Part shown: positions 49,201 to 59,161 of the stretch, one piece after another
Position numbering within the stretch: position 1 is the first letter of the stretch
How the letters are laid out: the number at the start of each line of letters is the position of its first letter
Assembly: GCF_001625215.2 (NCBI RefSeq)
Contig: NC_030384.2
Location: forward strand, 46,674,390-46,738,389
Origin: Daucus carota subsp. sativus
Lineage: Eukaryota; Streptophyta; Magnoliopsida; Apiales; Apiaceae
Length of the DNA stretch: 64,000 nucleotides
Direction: 5' to 3'
The notes under the pieces: generated by a model
Told to the model about the DNA's origin: nothing
The model's database searches: none
What the model saw: the letters and a program-made list of their open reading frames with translations, nothing else
Position numbers and translations under genes: made by a program

Positions 49201-49850
49201 GGAGAAAGGATATGGGAATGGTAGATACAAATAGAGAATTGCATTGAATCACATTTCTAAATGATGAATATGAAGTTTCATGGGTTATAGAAACAATCTA
49301 TCATCACAATAATTACTTTAATAAGCAGGACTCCTCCTTTAAGGAGTATGCAGGGTTTATTTCTCTTATACCATGTAAGACAAATTATATATAATTTTCA
49401 TGTTTATGTTTCTCTAGATACCGTGCCATTACTAGTGCTTACTACCGAGGAGCTGTTGGTGCTTTACTTGTCTATGATGTCACTCGCCGTAATTCGTTTG
49501 AGAATGTTGAGCGGTGGTTGAAAGAGTTGAGGGATCACACGGACCAGAACATTGTAGTCATGCTTGTTGGTAACAAATCAGATCTTCGTCACCTTGTTGC
49601 TGTTTCAACTGAGGATGCAAAAGATCTAGCTGAGAGAGAGTCCTTGTACTTCATGGAGACTTCTGCCCTGGAGGCAACTAATGTCGAAAAAGCATTCAAG
49701 GAAGTCCTGACTCAGATATATCGTGTGGTAAGCAAAAAGGCGGTTGAAACTGGAGATGATGGAGCTGCTGCTACCCTCCCATCAGGACAGACGATCAATG
49801 TCAAAGACGATTCATCTGTTCTCAAGAGATTTGGCTGCTGCTCAAGCTAA
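46229..49850 (+). CDS. RABA1: RABA1-type small GTPase (Rab11 family)
   Basis: Membrane-trafficking GTPase of the trans-Golgi/recycling pathway. Two coding exons, 46229-46449 and 49418-49850, joined by a GT-AG intron of about 3 kb in the standard RABA position (inside [19 protein letters not shown]). 654 nt, 217 aa. G motifs are all present: GDSGVGKS (residues 20-27), the switch I/effector region STIGVEF, WDTAGQE, NKSD, and ETSA. The C terminus ends CCSS, a dual-cysteine geranylgeranylation site. Sequence features such as the [15 protein letters not shown] start and [20 protein letters not shown] place it in RABA1 rather than RABA2. The intron has several short tandem duplications but no foreign gene. 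Confidence 0.95.
46708..46783 (+). repeat. 39-bp tandem duplication in RABA1 intron
   Basis: TTGTGCTTATGGTGGAACAT and flanks occur twice (46708-46744, 46747-46783) with no mismatches I can see. Confidence 0.85.
48055..48176 (+). repeat. Diverged ~60-bp tandem duplication in RABA1 intron
   Basis: AAATTGTCCTTGGAMAAGTG, then AAGATACTACACATAAACTT, occurs twice. A similar two-copy repeat of about 46 bp (ACAAGTAAAAYTGRAGTA) lies at about 47527-47617. Confidence 0.65.
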
Positions 49851-50136
49851 GGTTTTTGGGCTGGAAACATATTGTATTGTGGAAAGACATATGTTATGAC
49901 AACACTGTTCAGGAGCCAGACACATGATATGTTTGTATGAATACATCAAATACAAGTATATACTTCTTTAGATGATTTGCTGTTATTGCATCAAGAATAT
50001 TGAGATCGCATCTCCAAATATTATTGCGTAAAATTCAAATTTCATTCAACTAAAATCCTGTATGGTGTATCTAATGAATATATACTGTATGCACATCTGA
50101 ACAAGAACATTGGTGAAATTGATAGCGAATCTTCTG

Positions 50137-51537
50137 CTAGGAAATTAACGAGCATCCTGGTAGCTCACCAAGGTCCGCAAACAAGGAATCCTCCTCATCT
50201 CTTGTGTACATCGGCTTGGCTTCTGGTTCCAAGCATCTGAAGCTTGTTGTTACAGGGATCTCTAGTATGACTGATGTTATATGGGAGAAGTAACCAAACT
50301 CTGCAAAGAAGTCTGAGAAGTCCATGTTTTCAGGTTCAGTGTCCGTCTGGTCTGCCAAAACTGCCATTTCTCGCGGTGGAGATTCAGCTGGAACGGTTGC
50401 CGTGTTTTGAGAGTTCTTGGTGGCACGCCTGAGGTGATTGTGCTCGGAAACGTAGGTGATGACGACTACGGTGGGGTCTTTACGGCTCCTCTCCACTTGT
50501 TTCCTTGCTGGGCAACCCTTTGAACTGCTACACCTGTAGTATCCCCTGTAACATATGCATTTATAGTTAGAGCAACTCTTATCCACAATAACAGTAAGAA
50601 ATTGCTTTGCGCAATCCACAAAACAGAAAATTCAAAATAGTTAGACAAAAATACAAAAATCAACAACCAAAAGCAAACTCACATGCAAATGTGATGCATG
50701 TAGAGAAGAAGACAAGGCGGGGAGCCAGAGTTTAGGCCGGCTTTCAAGTACCAGAAAAAGTGCTAATAATAGAACATTTTGTACTTTGAGATTTGCTGCA
50801 TTATAGATTTGTATCATAAAAGGATATTTATATAGCATATCATGTTCTTTTTCATATTTTGAGCATGAGCAAATTTTCATAAACACAATTATCGAAGTGT
50901 TAATTCAACAATTCAATAATTCTTGCCTAGTTATAACACTTATATTTCAACTCTTTAGAACTATAAAAGCTATCTACCAAAGTAGGTACAAATTGAATGT
51001 ACACATTATATAACAACATTAATGTTAACCTGGGTCACCTTTTATCCATAAAATCAACTCATTTTTTCATTTAATCATTTAAGTCCAAGCTAATTTTAAA
51101 TAATTCGTAAAATAAATTATTTTTAAATTTCAACTCCGAGTCATTTCAATTTCTGGTTTCCGTCGAGACAGTTGTGCAATAAGTGGTATAGTAGTGATAA
51201 TAGAGTACCTGGGATAAGGCGAACCTTTGATTGGTTTCTGACCATACTTTCTCCAGGCCCAAGAATCAGGCGGCGGATACACATCCGCATCGAATGCCAC
51301 TGTAACTACTCTTTTGCCACCGTTTCTACATTACACGCTTCATCAAATCAGAGAAACGACTATGTAATACTCTAACAGGATCATCGTAAACTCATTCGCG
51401 TACCTTTTTGTGGGCGGCAGGACGGTGGAAGTATCGTCGCCGGAGAGCGGGGATCCTGCGGCAGTTTCCGAGGTAGTGTCGGGATCATCTTGATCGTGGT
51501 GGAGGGATGAATTCGCGTACCTAGTATGCTTCCTCAT
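50137..51537 (-). CDS. WRKY transcription factor, group IIe
   Basis: Three exons in transcript order: 51404-51537, 51209-51325, 50137-50545; 660 nt, 219 aa; GT-AG introns. The WRKY domain starts [17 protein letters not shown] at residue 69 and continues with the zinc site C-x5-C (CSSSKGC) and HNH, the C2H2 arrangement of group IIe and close to the WRKY65/69 kind. The intron inside the domain falls after YPR, the standard place for group IIe. The basic stretch before the domain ([11 protein letters not shown]) and an acidic C-terminal part (FSDFFAEFG, then [11 protein letters not shown]) fit a DNA-binding nuclear activator. The start is the ATG at 51535-51537; an upstream in-frame Met at 51624 is possible. 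WRKYs bind W-boxes (TTGACY) and usually act in stress or senescence control. The stop lies only 286 bp from the RABA1 stop. Confidence 0.93.
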
Positions 51538-51762
51538 GTTGTTGTAGTTGTAGAGATTTATCCGGAGATGTGTAGTAATCTGGGAATGAGTTGGAGAAAC
51601 TAAAAGAAATGACGGGATGCACACAGAGACACGGTTACATAGGATGTAAGAAGGGGGGCCCTGTGAAGTTTAGCTGCCGGATAGGGGTTGTTGGGGGCTA
51701 CTCATTATTCAGAATTTACACTATCTAGGCCATCACATGTCAATATGATAATTCGTTCATTA

Positions 51763-51941
51763 CTCGGCACGTATATTAATATTTTTTTGATAAATTATTT
51801 TGATATTTTTTAATACAAATTTACTAACCAAACTTTTATAAAAAATAAAAATTCAAAAAAAAAATTATAAAACTATATTTTATATGTGCCTTAAAATATG
51901 TGTATAAAAAAAGTTTAATAAAATGAGAGGGACGGATCGAG
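51763..51941. mobile_element. Degraded Stowaway-like MITE
   Basis: Ends CTCGGCACGTATATTAAT and, inverted, CTCGATCCGTCCCTCTC, flanked by TA on each side. Only part of the terminal repeats still match. Confidence 0.45.
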
Positions 51942-52728
51942 TAATACTCCGTTACGGTATTATGGACTGTGATACATGAAAAATCATGATTTATGAATAT
52001 TATTTTTTGAAATTAGTACAGTATAGAAATTTATTTGAAGTATTGGTGAATCTTATATATTTGATTAAATAATTTAATTATCAAATATTTCGCATTATGA
52101 TGACTGAGCCATAATACATGCTTTTATTGTTTGTGGGAAATCCACCTATCCAAGTAGCCGCCTGAAATGATAAATAATCAAATAACTACTGTACTAGTTG
52201 TATTATAATCTGTCATACATCAATGGGCGGCCACGTTGCCCGGGCCTTCGGCATATTCGTTTCATTTTAATATTCATTAAGTTTCGACATGTTTTTATTT
52301 TTACCCAAATAAACTGTTTGTCGTGTCATTAACTGGGATTAGGGTAATGTTTTCTGCATCCCCGCGTTTACAAAAATGACTGCTTTAAAGTAAACAGCGG
52401 TAATTTGTGATTAAGTTCTTGTTAGAACAAGATTGGTATTGTAAGCTGCTCAATAATGACGTGTTAACGCATCTGATTGGGAGGAGTATTTAAGAGAGTC
52501 AGCATCATTGCGTCAAATTTAGATATGAACGGATCACTACACGTAATCCAAGAGTTGACTAATCAATTTAAGAATGATATGAATCAATTTGGCCTGGTTG
52601 ATAACATAATTGCAGATCAAGTTATAATCAAATCGTATCAACGCTAAATATTTTCTCCATCCCACCTCGTCGGTAAAAAAATTGTGAGATTTGTCTTATT
52701 CTTAGTTTTACCTTTATTGACTTACATA

Positions 52729-53030
52729 CTTCCTCCGTCCCATTTTATGTGACCTCATTTTCTTTTGAAACGTTCCAAAAAAAAAAATAACCTATAATAC
52801 TTACTATTTTTGAACACTACTTTTCACTATTACACCCACTACCTCTATATTTTATACTCTTTTTTTATTAAATAAACACTATTACACCCACTACTTTCCT
52901 TCACTATCTCAAATCTATTATTAAATATTGATAGGTCCCACTACTTTACCCACTTTTCAACTACATTTACTAACTTTTTCTTAATCTCCGTGAAAGTCAA
53001 ACCAGCTCACATAAAATGGGACGGAGAGAG
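52729..53030. mobile_element. Stowaway MITE
   Basis: The left end CTTCCTCCGTCCCATTTTAT and the inverted right end CTCTCTCCGTCCCATTTTAT are flanked by TA (52727-52728, 53031-53032). 302 bp, non-coding. Confidence 0.88.
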
Positions 53031-55254
53031 TAGTTTTTATGAATTACAAGACAATGACGTTAGAATTTGAGAAAAGCTTAATTGTATCAGTTCAGTTTCA
53101 AATTTTATAGCCATTTTTAACTTTTTTTTCTTAATCATCAAATTGATCAAATCTTAAATAAAAATCTGTGAAAATATAATTACCTTTCGAAAATAACATG
53201 TAAAATATTCACAGTGGTATATGTTGTCTTCGTCGGCAAAAGAAGGATTATCTGAATTCAAAATTACGTGTCAAATATTCAGCATAGTTCTCTCGTTTTT
53301 CACGCTCAATCTTCTTTGCTAACAGCCACACCACACACGCTAAGCTCACTGCTTTAAAATACTAGCCGTGTTTTTTGAATTTTGGGCTATGGAAAATTTT
53401 AAATTATAATATTTTTTATATGACAATGTTAAGAGCATTTTTTTAGGAAGAGAAGTAAAGCTAGACAAAGTTGTATAAATTAAAATGGATTTCATATTGT
53501 GGTGTTTATAATAAGGCAGTAGAGACAAAGATGTATAAATATAATTTTAGTGTATTAAGTTTCTTAAGAAAATGTAAAATGCTAGATGAATAAAAGTATA
53601 ATAACTCCAGATTCATCGTAATATATTTTTCGAAATATAAGATTTGCTACTAAATGAGAACGGATATACTTTTTCCTCCTTTCAAAACCATGAAAAGATA
53701 AAACTTTTAGATTAAATTAAAAAAAAAACATAGATAACAAACAAAAACTTACACATGAATCATTGTACTAATTTTAAAAAACAGTGACAAAATTGTCTTC
53801 ATATAAGGTCAAGGTTGTTAAATGTGAACCATTGATTTACTGTAGTCAGCTACATTTCAATACCCGCAAAAAGTATTTCATTTGTTTTATTTTTGCTACA
53901 TGGATTATCTCTCGATTTTAACTTTTGTCAACTTAAATAAAAAATCAAAACTTCTATAACGTGTAAACAATTTGTTTAACCATCTTGCATTGTGCGAAAC
54001 ATAATAATATTATAAATCGTAACAAGTGGTCGTGAGCAAAAATAAAAGTCGTTTACTTAGAGTTGCGTGGCCACCATCAATAATGATCAAACCCGCTAAC
54101 TTAAAATTGACATCAGCAATTATATTCCCCAAATACCCTTATCAGTTTTATTATTAAAATGATGATGATAAAGCAGACGTCACACGTAATTTGAAAGATA
54201 AACAATTTGAGTATTATTTGACAAAGTTCCGACTACTTGTTCAAAAGAATATCTCAAGGGTAGTGGTGTAAAAGTACAAGTGATAAACTATACTCCTGGT
54301 GGCCTAGTGGGACCACTTACTTGACAAGTAGGCTGAGTTAGATGGGATTTATATATTGATTCTTGAATAGTATGCATCGACGTAGACCTCTGACTCCACC
54401 CAAGTTAAGTTCATACTCTCATCGAGCATCCGAAAAGCGAACATTCGAGATGCCTAAAATGCAATAACCTTTTTACAATTGTACCCTTTTGTGACTCATA
54501 TATTACTACTACTACCACATTCACACGGAAGGTTTGACTAGTTGACTCTTTATGCATGAAACAAAATAAAATTATGTGCTTCATCATAAGATAATCTTCA
54601 CCTTTTCCCGCTCACTGAAAAAAATAAAATCTTTACCATCTTCCAAAAATAAGTGTAGAAAATATATATATTTACGAACTATTTTCTAGGAATAAATAAT
54701 CACTAGCATTTCTTGCTCAATATTAATTTCTTGTTTACTATTAAATCAGATAGGTCAAATTTGCATGTATGACATAAAAAAATTTATCTAACTTTCTGTA
54801 ATAATCCATAAATAATATTAGTAGACCATTTATTGAATAATACGTAGAAATTAGCATTGCATATGAAGAGATTGTTTGACTTGATGAAAATAAGTGATTG
54901 TAACTTATAAGTGATAAATAAAAATTAATCTATAATTAATATGTTTAGATAATTTTTTTTATTAAATGAAATTTTAAAAATAAAAATGAGTCATTAAAAA
55001 AATTTAATTTTAGTTTAAGTAATTCTCACTTAGTATTAAGAATGGCGAGTTAACTTTTATTAAAAAAATGGAGAGTTAACTTACAAATCCTTTGGGATCA
55101 GGACCACCTAATTTACTCGGACAAGAAGAGTAAGAAAAACGTGTTGATTACTTGATAGTTACTGCTTTCCCTAACACAATCACTCCCATCTTAAATGATA
55201 AGCCAGTCCACGTAATAAATCCATGATTTAAGGGGTAAAACCGTAATGCTGGAC

Positions 55255-55262
55255 TATATAAA
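55255..55262 (+). promoter_or_regulatory. TATA box of the DUF1685 gene
   Basis: TATATAAA lies about 75 bp upstream of the start codon, followed by a C/A-rich leader (CACTCACAACATTCC), a usual plant core-promoter layout. Confidence 0.6.
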
Positions 55263-55335
55263 CAAGACCGAACACAAACACTCATCTTGCCCACCACTCA
55301 CAACATTCCAAATCTCATCTCAATATCATTAAAAA

Positions 55336-56076
55336 ATGGCCGCTGAGGAATCACTCATCCATCTTCTCCACCTCTTCGATTCTCTCTGGTTCGAGAACCA
55401 TATTCTCCACAACAATTCAAATTCACAACTCGATTCTAAATTAGAAGACGAGAATGAGTTGCCAAAGTTAGCTAGAATCTCGATTGATCAAGATTTCGAG
55501 GCCAAGAAAATTCTGATAAATACATCACAAGAAAGCCTGAGCAGCGGAGACTCGGAGAATCTCCTCTCTCCCAACTCGGTTCTCATGAGGTCTCCCGCAA
55601 AGCTCGAGAACATTCTTTCGAAAAAAGAATCACCGGAGCAGAAAAAACAAAACAAGAAAGTGAAGAAAAAAATAAATGAAAAAAATAAGAAAAAAGGAAA
55701 GCTGATGAGCAGCAAGAGCTTATCGGAGCTGGAGTTCGAGGAGGTCAAAGGGTTTATGGATTTAGGGTTTGTGTTTTCCGAAGGAGACAAGAACTCAAGC
55801 CTCGTCAAGATTATTCCCGGCTTACAAAGATTCGGCGAAGTCGATAAAGAAAAAGAAGAAAAAGAAAATGGTTCGAAAAAAATTAACGGAGGTGATAAAT
55901 CTTTGATAAGGCGGCCGTATTTGTCACAAGCGTGGGAGATTATGGAGTACAGAAGGAGAAAAGAGCCTGCGGAGAAGCTCAAGTGGAAGATCAATGCAGC
56001 AGTGCTTGATAATGAAATGGACATGAAGAATCACTTGAAGTTTTGGGCTCAGTCAGTGGCTTCTGCTGTCAAGTAG
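55336..56076 (+). CDS. DUF1685 family protein
   Basis: Intronless gene of 246 aa. The N terminus has HLFDSLWFE. A very lysine-rich stretch, residues 96-122, may act as a nuclear localisation signal. The DUF1685 signature follows: SKSLSELEFEEVKGFMDLGF (residues 126-145), IIPGLQR (159-165), RPYLSQAWE (193-201), and a C-terminal DMKNHLKFWAQSVASAVK. The family is plant-specific, with no established biochemical function. The start is the only sensible ATG and follows a TATA box and short leader. The stop is TAG at 56074-56076. The polyadenylation region probably includes AATAAA-like AATGAATAAA near 56212. Confidence 0.9.
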   Translation: MAAEESLIHLLHLFDSLWFENHILHNNSNSQLDSKLEDENELPKLARISIDQDFEAKKILINTSQESLSSGDSENLLSPNSVLMRSPAKLENILSKKESPEQKKQNKKVKKKINEKNKKKGKLMSSKSLSELEFEEVKGFMDLGFVFSEGDKNSSLVKIIPGLQRFGEVDKEKEEKENGSKKINGGDKSLIRRPYLSQAWEIMEYRRRKEPAEKLKWKINAAVLDNEMDMKNHLKFWAQSVASAVK

Positions 56077-57492
56077 ATTCGATTTTTTCGCCGTTTGATT
56101 TGTTTTTCGAAGAAATTCAGACATCCGGTGTTAGTATTTGACTTCGAAATTTTTGTTACCATGGGTATCATCAATGTAGGTTACCAGTTCTGATGTATAT
56201 ATGGTAAAGACAATGAATAAATCTTTCATTAATTTGTAAATTTGATGCTTGAAATCATAAATTAGTGATCTGATTTTCCGTTATAATTTCATTATACCTT
56301 GTTGCTTCTGTTAAAAGAAGGGAAGTGTTAAATTTACTCTTCAATTAGAAAAGTGCTAGTATCCGAAACAGTGTTTTCAATTTTTTTCATAAATCTAGTA
56401 GACAATGTGTAAAATTGGTTTCTATGAAAAATTATCATGTCCGGTTCCTTCTAATAATAACAATAACAATAATAATTAGGGGAATGAGAATGAGAATCCT
56501 ATATTCACATTAATGGTAAGTAAAATTAGTGTTTGTCATCATTCTTTTGAATTTGGAAATAAATATGACAAATTGTTTGGAAAGCTTGAGATTGATATGT
56601 ACAGGCTGTATCTATGATGTAAAGCACATATCTACGCAACCAAAATTAGTTGACGAGTAGTTGATGATGAAGAATGAAGAGGAAGCTATGCGTGGCAGGC
56701 GCGGTTCCAGCGCGAATGAGTAGTTGCCAGGTCAAATCACTGTAATAAAATCTTGGCCTGGTGAGCTGTCACTACTTAATATTTGTCAATTGCCATGTGA
56801 CATGCATGATTGTCGAAGCTGTTCATTTTGTCAAATTATTGTGCCAATTATTGACAATATTACAAATACTATATTATTAAAGAAATGACACTGGCGTTTA
56901 TCAATGTAGGAAAAGCCTTGTTTGAGTAAGCTACATTATTGCCAAAATTTTCCAAGTCTCTGGTATTGGGATATTTTGTCCTACTCATACCTAAATAGCC
57001 ATAGATGGCAGGAGAAGGATCGTAACTAAATAGCAGAACGGACATATCATTGACAGTGTAGAAGTTGCTACACAAGTGCAGCATAGAAATCATGGCCTTG
57101 CTAAATACCGTTATATGTAATCTACACGTTATCATGGACCGTTGACCACATGTTATAACTACGTATCGTAAAAAATAAGAACCAAAACTAATAAGTGGAA
57201 ACCTGGATAAGTGATTAATCAAAATAATTAATGGGCATAGATTTAATATTATTAATAATATAAATAAATATTTATTTATCTTTAAAATTTTCTCTTCTTT
57301 TTTTTCCAATACCAATATTCTTACAATTTTTAATCGACGGAACCGATTAAATTTTGACTGATTTTTATATCAACCGACTTTGATCCGATTTTTACATATC
57401 GCATCGGAATACCGATAAATTGGTTAAAATCAATGGCCAAATTTTTAAAAAACGCTGGTTATGACATGAAGGGCAGGCTACAATAGAGAGGG
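56077..57492. other. Intergenic region between the DUF1685 and RING-CH genes
   Basis: AT-rich DNA, with a short AATAAT/AACAAT microsatellite-like stretch near 56453-56477. The minus-strand open frame at 56869-57315 has no recognisable domain and is judged chance. Confidence 0.5.
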
Positions 57493-58537
57493 TCAGATGC
57501 AATCAATATAGTGTGTTGTATTATAGCGTATGAACATATAAATCGATATGAACAATACGAACAGAAACAGAGTAGAAACAAGTTGATGCGACTCTAAAGG
57601 CAGGCACCAAACATGCAAGTACAACGCTCCAAGTCCCAATCCTGAACTATTGTACTTGCTCTTGTTGCCGTGGCTGTGCCCTGAACCTCCCCATTTCCTC
57701 CCACTCCACCACCAATCGAGTACTATAAGAGCAAGAACCAAACATGCGAATACATTTGTTTTGTTAGCATTTCTATATGTCTCCTCCACTCCACCTACTT
57801 TCAGGGCAATCTTTCCGCATATCTCACACAATCTGCATTTCAAAATTGACCACAACAACAGAAAGCCGGATCAGATTCCATCAGCTTTAGGTTAAATCTA
57901 AACCATATCGCCCTAGGAATTGGTGGAGCTGGAAATTAAGATAGTACATACTTATACTAGTTTTTATTATTAATTGTTATTTTATATGACTTGAAAGAAC
58001 TGGTGTGCAGGCCCAGGGACGGCGCGGGGGGGCACTTGCCCCCTGCAGGATCTATAGAGGTTATTAACTTGTACAAGAAAAATTTAACGGTTGATGTTTT
58101 GGCCCCATGGTTGGAGCATGGGATTGTGGCTGGCTGAACCAGAGTTCAATTCCTATTACAAGGTCGAATTGAGCACAAGAGAGATGCGAAGCGCCGAGTT
58201 CATTTTTACACCCACAACCAAGCTGTATCAATGTTTCCGAATTACTGTTCTCCCAATTAGCCAAATGGCAAATTCTGCACATCTTTAATTCATCTCCTCT
58301 CGAACTCTCACTGCGACTACTTTTACTGCTACCGTTGGTAATCTTCTCACCTTCCACTCTGTCGTGGCCTTTTAAGTTTTGTGAACTCCGACAAGCGTCA
58401 TTCTTGGAGTAGTCTCTGCTGGTTGTTGAATTAACCACCTCCATTACAGCATCAGCTTTAAGATTAGTAATCACCAAGGAATGGGGCAAGGATGATCTCG
58501 AATTTTCATTGCCTTGTTTTACTAATTTCATATCCAT
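57493..58537 (-). CDS. RING-CH (RINGv, MARCH-like) membrane protein, splice unresolved
   Basis: Putative membrane-bound E3 ubiquitin ligase. The 5' part (58537 down to about 58155) starts MDMKLVKQ, has a Ser-rich region, then the RINGv half-site CRIC, CGC-x7-H-x2-C, an exact match to the C4HC3 spacing. The 3' part (about 57880 down to 57493) supplies the last pair, CEIC, then a hydrophobic segment (VFACLVLALIVL) that can span a membrane, a Gly/His/Ser-rich stretch and a stop. The joint is unclear: a donor CTT|GTAATA near 58160 and an acceptor AAATGCAG| near 57832 do not keep the frame. The 3' part resembles the conserved AWFKLKGNRLCEIC segment starting before that acceptor. Either another small exon exists, or the gene is disrupted by inserted repeat DNA around 58015-58070 (GGGACGGCGCGGGG). 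Confidence 0.6.
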
Positions 58538-58829
58538 GTTAAGCAACAGTATTATAACTTGCTTGCACCATGTATACGGCGAATTTTTATTTCTGCGATC
58601 GCGTGAGAGAAGTTTGCAACGATTATAAAAGAAATTCCATGAATACTTGAGAACACACGTTTGGTTCATTGAAAAGGTGGCATGATACTAAAGATTAGCA
58701 AATGAACAAGCAATGAATAAATTAAATCAGAGACTTGGGAAACTGATAGGCATACAAGTATATACTGATACAAATATTAATCAATAGAAACCAATATGTT
58801 GAAGCTCAAGGCCTGAGAATGTGAGAATA

Positions 58830-59136
58830 TGTCATGACACCAGGACCGGTCAAGGAATTGATTAAATATGCGAGGAGACAGAACAAGGACAGGAAGGACA
58901 TTTCATCTAAGAAAGTCAACAACTCAGGTCAAGGGGTAAAACAGTAAAGTGTAGCTGCAATCACACAAAAGGGGTGCGAGGGTTGTTGGGAAGGGGATCT
59001 GAATATTGTGTCATCTTGTTATTTTACTTGTTTTCTCTGGAGAGATCTGGGCCTCTCGAAAGCTCAGCGTATCATTTCTTTTGTAATCAGACGCTTGAAG
59101 TTGGTCTTACGTTAATTGCATAGTCAGTTCATTACA
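58830..59136 (+). repeat. 5' LTR of a Ty3/Gypsy chromovirus
   Basis: Begins TGTCATGACACC and ends GTTCATTACA, giving short imperfect inverted termini (TGTCATGA/TGTAATGA). About 307 bp, directly followed by the primer-binding site. The 3' LTR is outside the window, so the boundaries rest on these signals only. Confidence 0.7.
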
Positions 59137-59139
59137 AAG

Positions 59140-59152
59140 TGGTATCAGAGCC
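59140..59152 (+). other. Primer-binding site of the Ty3/Gypsy element
   Basis: TGGTATCAGAGCC, complementary to the 3' end of initiator tRNA-Met, lies 3 bp after the LTR end and 10 bp before the gag ATG. Confidence 0.88.
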
Positions 59153-59161
59153 CTCGATCTG

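Larger units (their letters stand above)
51538..55335. other. Intergenic region between WRKY and DUF1685 genes
   Basis: 3.8 kb of AT-rich DNA with a degraded Stowaway-like copy (51763-51941) and a clear Stowaway (52729-53030). A TATATAAA sequence at about 55255-55262 serves the DUF1685 gene. No other gene recognised. Confidence 0.6.

Noticed and set aside
55488-56024. 178-codon minus-strand frame
   Set aside because: Antisense shadow of the DUF1685 gene, Ser/Phe-rich because the sense strand is Lys/Glu-rich.
56869-57315. 148-codon minus-strand frame
   Set aside because: No recognisable domain and hydrophobic runs from A/T-rich codons; judged chance.
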